Assembly: GCF_036884655.1 (NCBI RefSeq)
Contig: NC_088330.1
Location: forward strand, 32,312,501 to 32,376,500
DNA from: Musa acuminata AAA Group
Lineage: Eukaryota > Streptophyta > Magnoliopsida > Zingiberales > Musaceae
DNA: 64,000 nt
Reading direction: 5' to 3'
Shown: one piece after another, positions 24,950 to 37,332 of the stretch
How positions within the stretch are numbered: the stretch's first letter is position 1
How the letters are laid out: every line of letters starts with the position of its first letter
Program-made: the position numbers and the translations under genes
Notes under the pieces: model-generated
What the model was told of the DNA's origin: nothing
Seen by the model: only the letters and a program-made list of their open reading frames with translations
Databases searched by the model: none

Positions 24950-25740
24950 TGTTGGACCATCTTGTCTAATATCTACAGCACCCAAACTAATTGAAAGTGG
25001 ATTCATTAATCAAATAACTAAAAAGGAGATTACACAAACTCCATTAAAGTCTATACTAATGATATTAGGAAGGAGATTAGCAATCATCTTAGATAATAGT
25101 TTATAAATAATGTTATAGAATGTAGTGGGCCATATACTCTTCTAACCCACCATAGTTTATTTTTTTTATATATAATCAAAAGAAGGATGGCTTTCTCCAA
25201 CTAGATGGTAGAAGACTATCCTTGTGGAAAGTGTAGAGTACAATCATAGTGTCACAAAAAGCCTTATAAAATCCTTAATGGCCATAATAAAGGAGAATTA
25301 TTTTGACATCGTAATAGCAAATCTTATCTGATAAGTTGAGATAAGGTTTCTAGTCCGAAGGAAGTGGGGGTCTTAAAATTAGAGACTTATATATCACCAA
25401 CTCCTCTATTAAAGCTAAAAGAGCTAACCCTTCCATTGTTCAAGGAGGAGAAGATACCTTGAGTTCAAATATTAATCACTAAATATGGTGATTTTAACCA
25501 TGGTATAACTTTAGATTCAACAATCCTTGTAAAACTTGTAGACATATTAACAGCATGATGGATAGCGTTAAACTGGGGCTTAGAAAATTTATAGAGAATG
25601 ATAAAGCTGCTCATATTTGGAATGAACTTTCGATTGATAACGCTTCCCTATCCCATTGGCCTATCTTATTGTTTTTAATGTGAATGAAGTGCTGAGTGTC
25701 CAATCGATTGTTGATCGGTGATTGCTGGAATATGTCTTCT
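24950..25740 (+). pseudogene. LINE ORF2 tail fragment (reverse transcriptase end, zf-RVT)
   Basis: Around 25360 one frame reads GSGGLKIRDLYITNSSIKAK, the usual plant LINE segment after the reverse transcriptase domain. Further on, after frame changes, come LNWGLRKFIENDKAAHIWNE and then NASLSHWPILLF, matching the zf-RVT region. The upstream part (24960-25330) is heavily broken. This is a decayed, 5'-truncated non-LTR element. A pure poly-T run near 25890 lies beyond it, but I could not tie it to the element. Confidence 0.65.
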
Positions 25741-25978
25741 GAACATATTGTTTCACCCATTCTTAGTTGCTAGAATTGTTTCACTTTCTTTAATTTACTA
25801 AAGATATTTGGGAATTATCCATAGATGTGAAAGTAATGAATTTTATGTTCCTTTGTAGAGAAAGGAATATGTATGCAATCAGTGCACTATTTTTTTTTTT
25901 TTTTTGGGAGAAGAAGCTTTCCACATGATGTACTCAACATTTTCTTTTTTGATAATTTAATAAAAAAATTTTATTGAG

Positions 25979-26281
25979 CTTTTATCGAATGGTATCCTCT
26001 ATATTGGTTTTCGGGGGTTTTTTTTTATTTGGATGAGAGTACCCTCCAATTTTTACTGAAATGATTTGATTATATATGTTATTAAAAAAATTAATTTTGA
26101 TAATTAATTATCATAAAATTATCAAAAATATATAAAAAAATACTAATTATCTTATAATCATAAAACTAATTTTTATATATTTTTAAAAAATTATGATAAT
26201 TTGTTATCTAAACTAAGAATCTTTTTTAATAACATATGTTCTTCGTCCAAATAAAAATAAAATGATGCCATCAAGTAAAAG
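25979..26281. mobile_element. Foldback MITE-like element, about 300 bp
   Basis: The left arm (CTTTTATCGAATGG, then TTATTTGGATGA, then ATATGTTATTAAAAAA) is an imperfect inverted copy of the right arm (TTTTTTAATAACATATG, then TCGTCCAAATAAAAA, then CCATCAAGTAAAAG). The two arms can pair along most of the element, leaving an AT-only centre. No coding capacity is present. The outer boundaries are approximate because no clear target duplication was seen. Confidence 0.6.
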
Positions 26282-27630
26282 TGAATACGGGGGTATCGCT
26301 CCTGATCTAGCGGAAAGCCATGGATAATATAATATTATAATCATATTAATTTTCTTATAAGAATGCAAGATCGAACAAAATAACTTTCATATAATAATTA
26401 TTGTATACATTAATTCATAACTAATCAACCCACAAGACATTAATAATATAATTCAATTCATAATCAATTCACTCATAGGATAATCAATAGAGTCAACTGG
26501 ACTCCTTATGAATTTATAACATTCCACCCTAATAGGGTAACATATATATACAAAGAAATCTCAATGGACAATATGGTCTCAATATAATAAATCTATAATT
26601 CAATTAAATACTGATTTCATCATACTTCCACTCTAAAAAATTTAGAGATAATCATATAAGCAAATCATATCTCAATAAGTACCGTGACTCACATACTAAC
26701 GAAATTTATCATAAATGTTTTTTAAATAAATAAAATTTTTATGTATTCAAAACATACTTTTGAAATATGCATGGATATATTTTAAAATAAAAATATATTT
26801 TACTAATCAAATCACAAATATAGCTAATGTAACATATCATAACATAAATATTAAAATACAAAGACTACCATTAACTTATCATAAATAAATATAAATATAA
26901 CTAATATTTTTAATAATAAATATAGGTTAATAGTTACGATCATATAATATGTAACACATCCTATGTCAAGACCTAAAAAAAATAGTTTATAAAATATGTT
27001 TTAATATATAATCCTCATAGACTCCAATACGACTACTAATCATACAACTATAATATTATTCAAAATAATATATCATAACTTTCTTATAAAACTATGAATT
27101 TTAACATATCTTTCTTTTGCATATCATTTCAAAATATGATGCAATCATATATAATTTAAAACAAACAATAATTATTTTTTTATTTTTAAATATAATATTA
27201 GATAAATGTTTTAATATAAATTTTGATAAGATAACTTAAAAATACTAATAAAATAATAAATAATAGATCAAACTATATGCTTTTTAAATATAAATATTTA
27301 AATTCTTTTCTGATATTTTTTAATAATAAAATTTATAAAATCATATATATTTATCAATTTTGATCATCTATATTAATATTTAGATTAGACGGAGTCAATC
27401 AATTACTTACCTTGATTACAAATATAACATATTTTAATATTTTCTTTCTTTATTCTTTTCATATAATCATTTTTCTCCTTCTTACTTCTTTCACGATATA
27501 AATATCTAATTAATCATCAATCTATAATCCAAAACATAAATCTGATTATAAAAAAAATCAAAATCATATCTCATATAATTTTCATGAATTTGATCTAAAT
27601 TCATTTGATATCTAATCAAATAATCAATAA
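26282..27630. other. Very AT-rich spacer, repeat-like
   Basis: Long runs of A and T with no frame worth reporting. The left part (CTGATCTAGCGGAAAGCC near 26301) looks like non-coding retroelement sequence, but I could not classify it. Confidence 0.5.
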
Positions 27631-27631
27631 A

Positions 27632-27841
27632 TTCCTCACTTTTTTCATTTTTTTTCTTCCATTTCTTTTTCTCCTTTTTCTTTCCTTTCCCCCCACAGCC
27701 GAGGCCTTTCCTCCTCCTCTTCTCTTTCCTTCCTCTCCTCCCTCTTCTTTTCTTCCTTTTTCTCTGTTCTTCTTCTCCGATTGCCTCTTTCTTTCTTCTT
27801 TCCTTCTCTGTTCTCCTTTTTTTGCCTTTTCCTTCTTTTCC

Positions 27842-27872
<31 letters not shown>

Positions 27873-27960
27873 TTCACCTCTATTCTTCTTCGATTCTCAC
27901 AACCGATGCCTCCCTTTTCTCTCTTTCCTTTTCTTCTTCTTCTTCTTCGACCTTTTTACA
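27632..27960. repeat. Pyrimidine-rich tract with (CTTT)n
   Basis: Nearly pure C/T on the plus strand for over 300 bp, including a (CTTT)n run at about 27842-27873. The minus-strand frame that stays open here encodes only K, E and R repeats and is a composition artefact. Confidence 0.9.
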
Positions 27961-28960
27961 ATTTAATCCCCATAATTTTCATATTCACAAGTAGGTTTTC
28001 AATTAATAGTTGAGATATTACAATCCGATAAAAACCAAGAGTTTTTTCCACAAAAAAAAGAAAACATGTTCATTTTTCTTAGGTTACTAAAAGATTTACA
28101 TATCCTTGTAATTAATCTTCCTTAGTTTTTCACTTGACCATTGAAGCAGTGATGTTTATATTTAATACTCTTAAAAAATATTGTACGAAAATAATAATAT
28201 CAAACATAATTTTTCATTTTTTTTATTTCTTTAATAATATCATCAGTAATTAATTAATCCGTATGTTTTTTGGATGAATAATAGCATCTGACCTCAGCCC
28301 ATGGGCTCACAGGCCCAATAGCCCATTCCATGGTGACAGGCCCTCCCAGAGAAGCCGAGACAACGGTTAATATTAGACATCGCCATGCGTGACACCTTCG
28401 AGAAATCAGATATACACGTATAATTTTGGTATTTCCTTGCACTGTGATGCAGAGGAGTCCTCAATTGGCCATCTCATACAGATTGGACTTTTCACTTGAA
28501 TAATAAAGCCAAATAATGCAAAGCTTCCAACCTTTTGTTTCTTTATGATTTCGAGCCGCCTAGCTTTGACTTTTTGTGGAACGGCGTGGAGAGGTCAACC
28601 TCTGGATGTGGGACTCTCTCTCTCTCGTTTCTGCGTCGAGTTACAGTATGTGAACTCCATCAATGGCCAGAACGCGATGAAAGACTGGAAGAGGCATTGG
28701 ATTCCAGACACCCATCACTTTCTCGGTCGGTCTCACGAGTTGGAGGCGACACCAAACAAGCTATAGGGTAGGGCAGAAAGAACAAGATATTTTGAGGAGA
28801 AGTTTAGTCTTCTTCACGGCGAACTTTTTTGACTATGCTTGCCTCTCAACTAGTTAGATTCTGAACGTACCCTAACCTGGATTTACTCGAGTCAAAAAAG
28901 AATTTTCGCTTCTGTTTAGTTCTTCTTCTTCTTCGATTTTAATCAAGAAGACGAATTTTC

Positions 28961-28998
<38 letters not shown>

Positions 28999-29103
28999 TT
29001 ATAGAATTTTAAATTAATATAATATTGTAGAACTTGCAAAATATGTGAATATGAAAGTAGCACAACATTATAACATCGGTATATGAATATAGCTTCATGG
29101 AAA

Positions 29104-29310
29104 TTCATATGTTTTTCTTTTTTTACCGTTGTAAAGATATAAAATTTTGATTTAACATAATATTTTAGCATAAAAATGTCGTATGAATATTTTTTTATAA
29201 AAAGTTAAGATAGTTATAAAATTTGTCAAGATTGAAATATTCATATGATTTTTTTTGCACCGTTTCAAAAACATAAAATTTTGACTTAGCATAATATTTT
29301 AGCACTAGAA
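29104..29310. repeat. Two diverged direct repeats, period about 136 bp
   Basis: TTCATATG followed by a T-rich stretch, an ACCGTT-like core, ATAAAATTTTGA and then CATAATATTTTAGCA occurs at about 29104 and again at about 29240. The copies have several mismatches, so the duplication is old. Confidence 0.7.
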
Positions 29311-32300
29311 AAATTATATAATTTTCATAAATTAGTTTTTGGTTCTTTTGGAAAAAAATCCTAAAAATTAGGATTTGATTATTCTATAAATATCATATGT
29401 ATCTCTAGTTTTTATGAGAGAAAAAAATATATGATGAATATTTTGGGTACTTCTGTATTTCTTTCTACATATAAAGAGAAGGTGCTTTGTATATATAGTT
29501 TCTTAAAAATGATGGAGAGAAAAATATAAATTCTTTAAAATTTATACGAGAGGGTGTATTAAAGGAATTGTATTTGAGTGGTGATATGGCATCGACAACC
29601 TAGCTGACACCTTAGCACCACATAGGTAACACGTGGCTGACACATCGACAACTCAACTGAGTTAGATGAATCAATGTGCATCCTAAATCTCGTATTGCAC
29701 AATATCACAATCCTAATTTGACTCGAGTAACGCATAGTCATGCCCTATAACAATTGAGGATATTGAAAGTGATGACACTCCATAGAGTCCATTATAAATT
29801 TTATAGAAGAACTCGTTCAAAATATCAAAATTTTAATGAAACTTAAATATCATATGAGCATCGATCGGGATCGCTCTCGATTCAGTTTTACATATTCGAC
29901 ATCTTTGGAATCGGACAAACTTCCTTTAGGTGGAACTTGACACCTCAATTTTTTAGAATAAAAAAATTATTAACTTTTCCTGATATATTTATTTATTTAT
30001 TGATCTCTCTTTTTTTATTTTGGTTTTAACTTTTCCTCTCCCTCCAACTGATACGTTAGTATGCTACAGTGATCATTGATAATTGATCGGTACGAAGAAT
30101 TAATGGCAGCATTTTTCTCGTTTTATCTATATCCTCGTGCACGTTATGATAATAATGGATAAGACCTATCATGTTGGTATCTGGTCACTTGCCCCTACTG
30201 GCTGCAGTTTATTTCATGGCCCTACTGCAGGGACCAGATGTGATCTACACTTTCCACGCCCCAGCAGTGTTCTTTGACGCCTTGCTCTAAGTATGACAGA
30301 TGAGAAGAAAGGGCAGTGACAACATGAAGAAGAATCTATTCTTCGAAGTGACATTGAACAACCGGATGAAGGCATGCAGAAAACGATATAGGAAACCAGA
30401 CGATCGTAGGGCTAGCTCTCGTGCACTGATGAGGGCAACCCTAAAGCTTCCAAACCATCTCTATCCTTACATACTTGTCATGAAGGAAGAAGATAAATGT
30501 GTGGATTCGTATACTCGTTGATCATTTAATCGAAAAAGTGTACCGTGCGTATCCAAATAGAATTCATGTCTACCTTTTCTTGCAAGAAATCAATTCAATT
30601 ATCATTGAATTGTTTTTTTGGCTTAATGAATTCTGATGATTCTCTTATAGAGTTACCACTTCAAGCATGCTACGTATATCAATCTTAGGAGACCATGTTA
30701 GAAATTTTGGCTCATTGAGATCGATCCAAAAGGACTTCTCTAGTCCGGGTTAATCTCATGCATACATTGAATCGGAATAGAACATGTCCATCTTAAAGTC
30801 CACTAGACATATTCTACATGCAGTGGGCAATAAATCAAAATGAATTATAGTCGATCTGATGCTGATGAGTCCACCTACGGTTCACAGTCAGGTCTAGCAA
30901 TCAGCAGATGTGTTGATGAGGTAGGCAAAATTAATTGGGAAAGAGCATAACCAAATGTTGATGTTCATTGCAAAGAAAAGGTACCAGAGCAGCTGTTGGG
31001 ATCCATGGATTCATGCACAAGCATCAACAAATACTTTTTGGATGCGCAGAAAAATGTAAAGATAGACTGTAGAGAAAGGTTGATGAAAAGAAGCTGTTAG
31101 CATAATTAAATCTGTAATTGATGAATGATTTGTGTTTCTGGAAGCACAGATATCAAAGGGTCCTATCGAACAATAAGGTACATGCATGCATGCCCCCATG
31201 CTATTCTATACTTGAAGTCACTCTCACACTTAATTGTGGGAATCTTTCCTCAGCGCAAACTGTACTGCTGTAGGCCACACCGCAAGTCGATTGCAGACCC
31301 GTGAACTCTCGTCTTTTGTCTGAGCACATTTCTCTCGCCGTTCCTCATCTGATTTCTAAGCAGCACCGGAAGCTTTTTAGCTATACTGTTCTGAACGATT
31401 CATTTATCCTCCCATCTGTGAGTTCCTGCCATTTCTTTCGTCACACATGCAGTGATACTTGTTGTTTCAGTAAATGTATGCTTTGCTGCTTGTACCAAAA
31501 TATTTGATGTTTTATCCAACTAAAACATTTTTAAAGGATAAACTATGACAGACATGATATCTATCTATCTATATACTGACAGTCCAATAGTTTAGTTTAA
31601 TTTGCTACTGGTGAGGTTTATTTAAGCTTAATAAAATCCTAATTTTTTTGTTTGAATCAGAGGAAATGAATTGTATGAACAACATGCTTGATAATATCAG
31701 ATGGATATTTTAGTCATATGTTTCTGCAAAATGTCAGGTTTTCAATTGCTGTCATTGTTTTGCAATCATAATGAGTATATTATTACTGAACTAAGTTGAG
31801 CTTTAGCAGTTGGATTAGGTAGTAATGACTCCTTTTACATCTACGAACAAGGTTTGCTGCATCCCCACAACCCAAGGCAGCAGAAATCCCTATCCCTCAT
31901 CCTTCATGTACTTGGAACTGTAGCTATCAGCAACTCAATGTTTCGTTGGATACAGAATCGAAAAATCCACTCAGAACTTGGGAGTTCGTGAATTGACTTT
32001 TGTCCAACCCAATTCTATATGCAATTTACACGCCAGCAATAGATCCTTTTACTAATCAATGAAGAACAAATCCATCATCATCATCAGGAAGGAAAGATGC
32101 ATTGACAAAGCCTTCGAAACCATTCTCGGAGCAACCCCGGAGAGAGCACCAAGATCTGTATACTGTATAACCGCAAGGATTCACGCATGCATGCAACGCA
32201 TCGACGAAGGACAGCAGCACTATGTGGCCGTGGAAGAGTCTCCCTCTTCCCAGGATCTTTGGTGCTGCGTCTCAGACCTTCTACTTTGTGTAATACGCTC

Positions 32301-35238
32301 AGCCAGTACGCGTGGCTTTGACTTCACATTCCTCACGATGGGAGCAGCACTGATTCCCTAAAGCATGCACAAGGATTAGCTGTACGTGTCTGCTAATATT
32401 TCCAAGACAGTTCTTCCCCCTTTGACTTCTTCGTCGTCTACACATCATAGATCGACCAAATGTTTCCTCATCCAATGGTTGGTGTAAAGCTAAAGATCTG
32501 TTCCATTTACAGCATAAGACATGCATCAGATCACTCTGTCGCCCCACACAAATTACTGCTGAGTTTCCGGGTCTTGGTCTCCCACACCAAACTTCTAACT
32601 CAAGTCTTTGTCACCGAGTTTGACTAAGAGTCAGCTACCTACCTACGAGTTTGCACGCTCTCACAGTTGACTGGGTTGTGTCATCGAAACCGGATCCCGA
32701 TGAGCTCGTTAATTTCTTACATGAAATCGTATCATGCATACACAGTGATTTAACGTGACACTTATGCAACACCATTACTTGTCAAGCAAATATAATATCT
32801 CAAATTTTAGTACATCACCGAGTACCACGTCAGTGCATGTGAGAACCACAAGTGCTACTGCACCATCACCAACTCACCAAAAAAGAAAATAATAAAATAA
32901 TAAAATAATAATAATAATAATAAACGAGACAATTATCGAAACATTGTAATTCGTTTTATGAGATGAGTTTCCAGATAAAGAGAAACATTTGGTAGAAGAA
33001 GAAAAGGAGGGACTGTGTCTTACCCCTAACAAATCTACAGCAGACGCCTAAATCTACCCATTCCTCGGGAGGCACATCTCCAATGGTGAGAGGAAAAAGG
33101 TGCAGTAGGACCACTCAGAGTAGAGCCTCGCATTCTGTGCTCTGATGATGTTCCCGCTGCCAACACAGAGAAAGAGACGTTCCGTGGTGACAGCATGTGC
33201 AATCTTACCAATCATTTCCTCTCTCATGGTACACTCCTCATGCAAAATGCAATTACCGATACGTCCTACAGAACTGGGTAGCAGTGATTTTGTTCTGAAC
33301 AGTGACATGGCTTCACTGCTGTAAAGGTTGTCGATCACAGTGACTGTGAGAGAAAAGATAGCAGCGTTGAGCAAACAGGCTAGTTGGAACAGGAAAATGT
33401 ACTCTTGCCTGACCTGGCCGTGCTTATCTTTCGGCTGAGGATAAATGGAACACATGCTTAGGTTTCTGATAATAATGCATGTACTCGCCTTGAAGATTTT
33501 GTACCACAGTCAATAAGATCAACGCAATTGACATGATCAATACTGTTATGAACTGCATTTTTTCGAAGTTAATTGCTGAAGATAGTTAATTAACTGATCA
33601 AAGAAAAGATGATTAACATCATAATTAGTTTAATCGAAGTCCCCATCAAGGTCTTGTCGAGTGCGTTTTTTGTTCTCCCTTGACCTGATCTTGCAAACTA
33701 GCCTCGGTCATACAAAAACCTTACACGCAATGTGGCTGCCTAGGCTTTCCAAAGAGATCATGTGATGCATTGTATTTGGTTGATAATAGTATAGCCAATA
33801 GATTTCGGCCAGAAGAACTCGCTTAAAGATCTTATCGACTCTGATGTATGCACTTAATTCTATCTCTTCAAAGAATCGACTGTGGTGTTATGATCCAATC
33901 ATATATTAAATTACATCATATAATAAAAAGATAAAACAAAATCTCTTTAGATATATTATGAAAAAATATCGTCGATGTTCTACTCAGTCCGATATGGTTC
34001 AAATCCGTATGTGCAAGGTTATCCGAGATGTCTCCGAGGTGAAAATGCTAACCTCCCGAGATATCATATATATAAATATCGTGATTATAAGATGTTTCCT
34101 AATCTAATCCCTCCGACGCTCAAGTTAATAACTCGAGAAAGATGAGTGTGATGATCAACGATGAAAAATAATGACCCCATGCAACTATGCTAAAAATGAA
34201 CTTTTATACTTAATCGTAGAGAGACAAAATATTTTGTAGAATATTCTATAGGGAGACAACCCTTAATCATCTCTAACAATAGCGACGAAGATAACTTGTA
34301 ATTATTTGCCTTAGACCCTTGTCCATATAGACAAACCGATTATGGACGATTTCTATCTCCTTCTTCAAGCCTGAACATCATACGGAGGTTACACGTGGAA
34401 TAATGATTGATCGATAATATTCTTCATATCAAGATAGAAAACTTGTTTTCCTCTTCTCTTTCTCTAAAAAAAATTATAATGATAGACTTTCGAGAGATCC
34501 ATCTTTTACGCATGAAAAACTAATATTGTAATGATATCTTCCACTAAAGAAAAATGGGAAGATATGTAGGACACCGGTTTATTAGTTTCAATCATCTGAA
34601 AATTGTTAGGTGTAGAACGGCTCAAAAGAAAAAGTGTCTACTCGTAGACGACCTGTTTTGTATCCAACCTATGCCACCAAGAAGACAACCAAACAGGGAA
34701 TCTTAGGGCTAGTGAGTTGGATATTGAAGTACTGTTGCCATGTCAAAACCTTGTCCCACTAAACTACAAGAGAATTACACTTTATACATGTGAACTGTGG
34801 AAACAGATTCGTCACGTAGTCGCTACGAATTCTTTGTTGGAATGAATGTCTTGTGGATTAATCTTTTTTTGCTCGACTTATGTTTCTCCATGCCATACTA
34901 ATGGACAAAATGCCTTTTGCACGGAATTCCTCCTGCCTAATAGGTTTAACTTGGAACGTATATACTAGACCATATTCTAAGTAATTATAGGGTGATAGAG
35001 TCCAAATCCTAGTCGGCTACAACGTTAAATTAGGGTTTCTTGACGGCCGAGTTTGACTTCATTACTTGACTTCACCAAATCTCCGGCATTGCTGAATTTT
35101 TGGGCTGGTGTTGGCTTGGATCACACTGTCATCAGTAGGTCCCAACTCTCTCCTATCATACATCTACTAAATGACAAGTGGGACTAAAGAATAATTCCTG
35201 AGGAATGCTATCAAAATTTGAGTAGGAATTCCTATCTA

Positions 35239-35242
<4 letters not shown>

Positions 35243-35299
<57 letters not shown>
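35243..35299. repeat. (AG)n microsatellite, 57 bp
   Basis: An uninterrupted AG dinucleotide tract. The overlapping open frame encodes only alternating Arg and Glu and is not a gene. Confidence 0.97.
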
Positions 35300-35301
<2 letters not shown>

Positions 35302-37332
35302 TCCAACAATGTAACTTCGTTTATCCTTGTTTTGGTTTCAACAACTCCATTAATCTTTCATTTACATGCAATAATTGAAAACTTCCTAATGAAAATTAAT
35401 GTCATACCAATCCAGATTATATATAACATTCGCAGATGAATTTATCAAGTCATGATGAAGCTCCTCTAAAAGTCCAAATATTACATCCTAATATAAATCC
35501 AGCCTAATGAATCCATCATGTGAGTAAATTGGAGTCACTAAGATTTGCAGGGTATAATCCAGGAGTATGTTTGGAAGAATAAATAATATTCTATAAAATT
35601 TTCCCTATAGTCGACCTCGCAGTTAAAAAAATAAAAAAAAAAATAATTTCAATAAATTAGCTAATTTTTTTTTCCAATAAGTTGTGCATTAAGACAGATT
35701 AAAATGACAAAAAACAAATTTATACAACATTTAAAAGAAAAGGATATTTTCTGTTTATCAAGATGATTAATTTTTCTAGATGTTTTGCATCCCTCCATTT
35801 GAACCTCAAACACAAAACTCAGTGCATTTTTTTTATGCAAAATATGGATTATGCTATGATTCACAATCCATTCAGTCTTTGGACATTATTGGTCTTTTAT
35901 TTTCTTAGTTTATTAATGTTACATTATGTATTGTAGAGCTTCTGGATTTTTTAATCAGATCTTTTATCCATGGCCCTTTTTTTTTTACCCCACAATCAGA
36001 AACTTAATTCCATCTTGAAATAATATATTTATTTTTTTCGCGACATCTGTCAAGGAGACCCATGTTTCATGTGGTGGTAGTAGAAATGTTGTCCTTGTAT
36101 ATGTATATATTATTTATTTATTTATTCTCTACTCAGCAAGCGAAGAATCAACGAGTCTTGCATCGTTTTGTATATTGCTAGCAAGGCTAAGCACCATGTT
36201 GTAAGGTCTTTCAGTCATTTTCCAGGTTGAAGTCATAGGAGAGATTTTAGCAAAAGAAGATTCTATATGATTGAGACATTCTGTGAGAGAGAATTATGTA
36301 GATCTTATGATTGACTATTTATCACATGTACACTGAGGTTGTAACTTCAAATCCATCCGAGTAGTCCATGGATATATCTGCACCAAAGAATTAATGCAGT
36401 AGCTAAGCTTGTAAGGATAATTATTGTTCATGTGTGCTTGACATTATTTTTCTCGGTAATAATAATATATGTAAATACATATATGTGTGAAATTGGTGAT
36501 TAGGGTATGTCTTGGTCCCAAAATGGGTGAAAGGAATGGCCTACGAACTGCAGTCGGTGGACCGATTCCTTGTGCCCACGTAAGGACAAGCTTTGCCTGC
36601 GTTGGACCCCTATCCGCTGTACGACACTCATCAACCCCTCTCTCTCTCTGGAATTTAAACATTTTGTAGGCATTCGTTTTCTGTGGTGCAAAGGATCGAG
36701 GAAATAAAAGAGGGAAGAGGATAGGAAACCTCAGCAGTGTGGAAGAAGGGAGAAGGAAAAGCATGACAAGGAAGTGAAAGATATGGCACAACCACCACCA
36801 CCGTTAGCCTCCACCCTTCTGTACGCAGCTGACAGCATGTAGAGGAGTAATAGAAGGTATTTGATTTGGAGACACTTCTTCTCCTTTTCTTTTTTCTTCT
36901 TCACCTCTTTTGTTGTGACACCCTAACTTTATTTGTTCCTTCCCTCTCTACCAGTACTGAGCGCAACTGTTTGTTCTGATTTCCAGCTCTCCTTGTTCTT
37001 TTGTGATAATCCAGCAAGAGAGATTCGGAGGGTTTTCTTGAGGTCTGTCTGCTGGGTGCTTCAGATCGATATCCTTGTCTTACAATTTTGGTTCTTTTCT
37101 TCTCCCAGAGATCGAGAGGAGGGGGGGAGAGGGCATGGTTGCATGTTGGGTAGTGGGAACTTTTGTTTTGGTCGGAGTTGGACTATCCGCTAAAATTGGC
37201 AGAAGCCAAACCAAAGGCATGAGGTGAGCAAGAAGAAACAAGAGGAAGAGCACCATCAACAGCAAGTAAAAAGGGGGGGTGTTGCTGCTGGTGATTTAAT
37301 TGTTGTTATTTTAGCTTGTTTTATGAGTTGAG

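Larger units (their letters stand above)
28000..36900. other. Long spacer, no supported gene
   Basis: The longest frames (32059-32361 plus, 33054-33455 minus, 28535-28771 plus) have no recognisable motif and no splice partners. A block at about 33880-34560 has LTR-like phrases (CTCCGAGGTG, CCCTCCGACGCTCAAGTTA) and may be retroelement-derived. Microsatellites include (TTA)n near 28960, an ATA-rich run near 32885 and (GA)n at 35243-35299. The right end, 36800 onward, should hold the promoter and leader of the IDD gene. Confidence 0.55.

Noticed and set aside
27506..27994. 123- and 129-codon frames rich in K/E or F/S
   Set aside because: These are translations of a pyrimidine-rich tract and reflect base composition only.
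33054..33455. 133-codon minus-strand frame
   Set aside because: Mixed composition and no motif, splice partner or recognisable family. Left unannotated but could be checked with transcripts.
33990..34030. GGTTCAAATCC as a tRNA T-arm
   Set aside because: No matching acceptor, D or anticodon arms around it; it lies in an LTR-like block.
35218..35439. 73-codon frame with Arg-Glu repeats
   Set aside because: It is the translation of an AG microsatellite.
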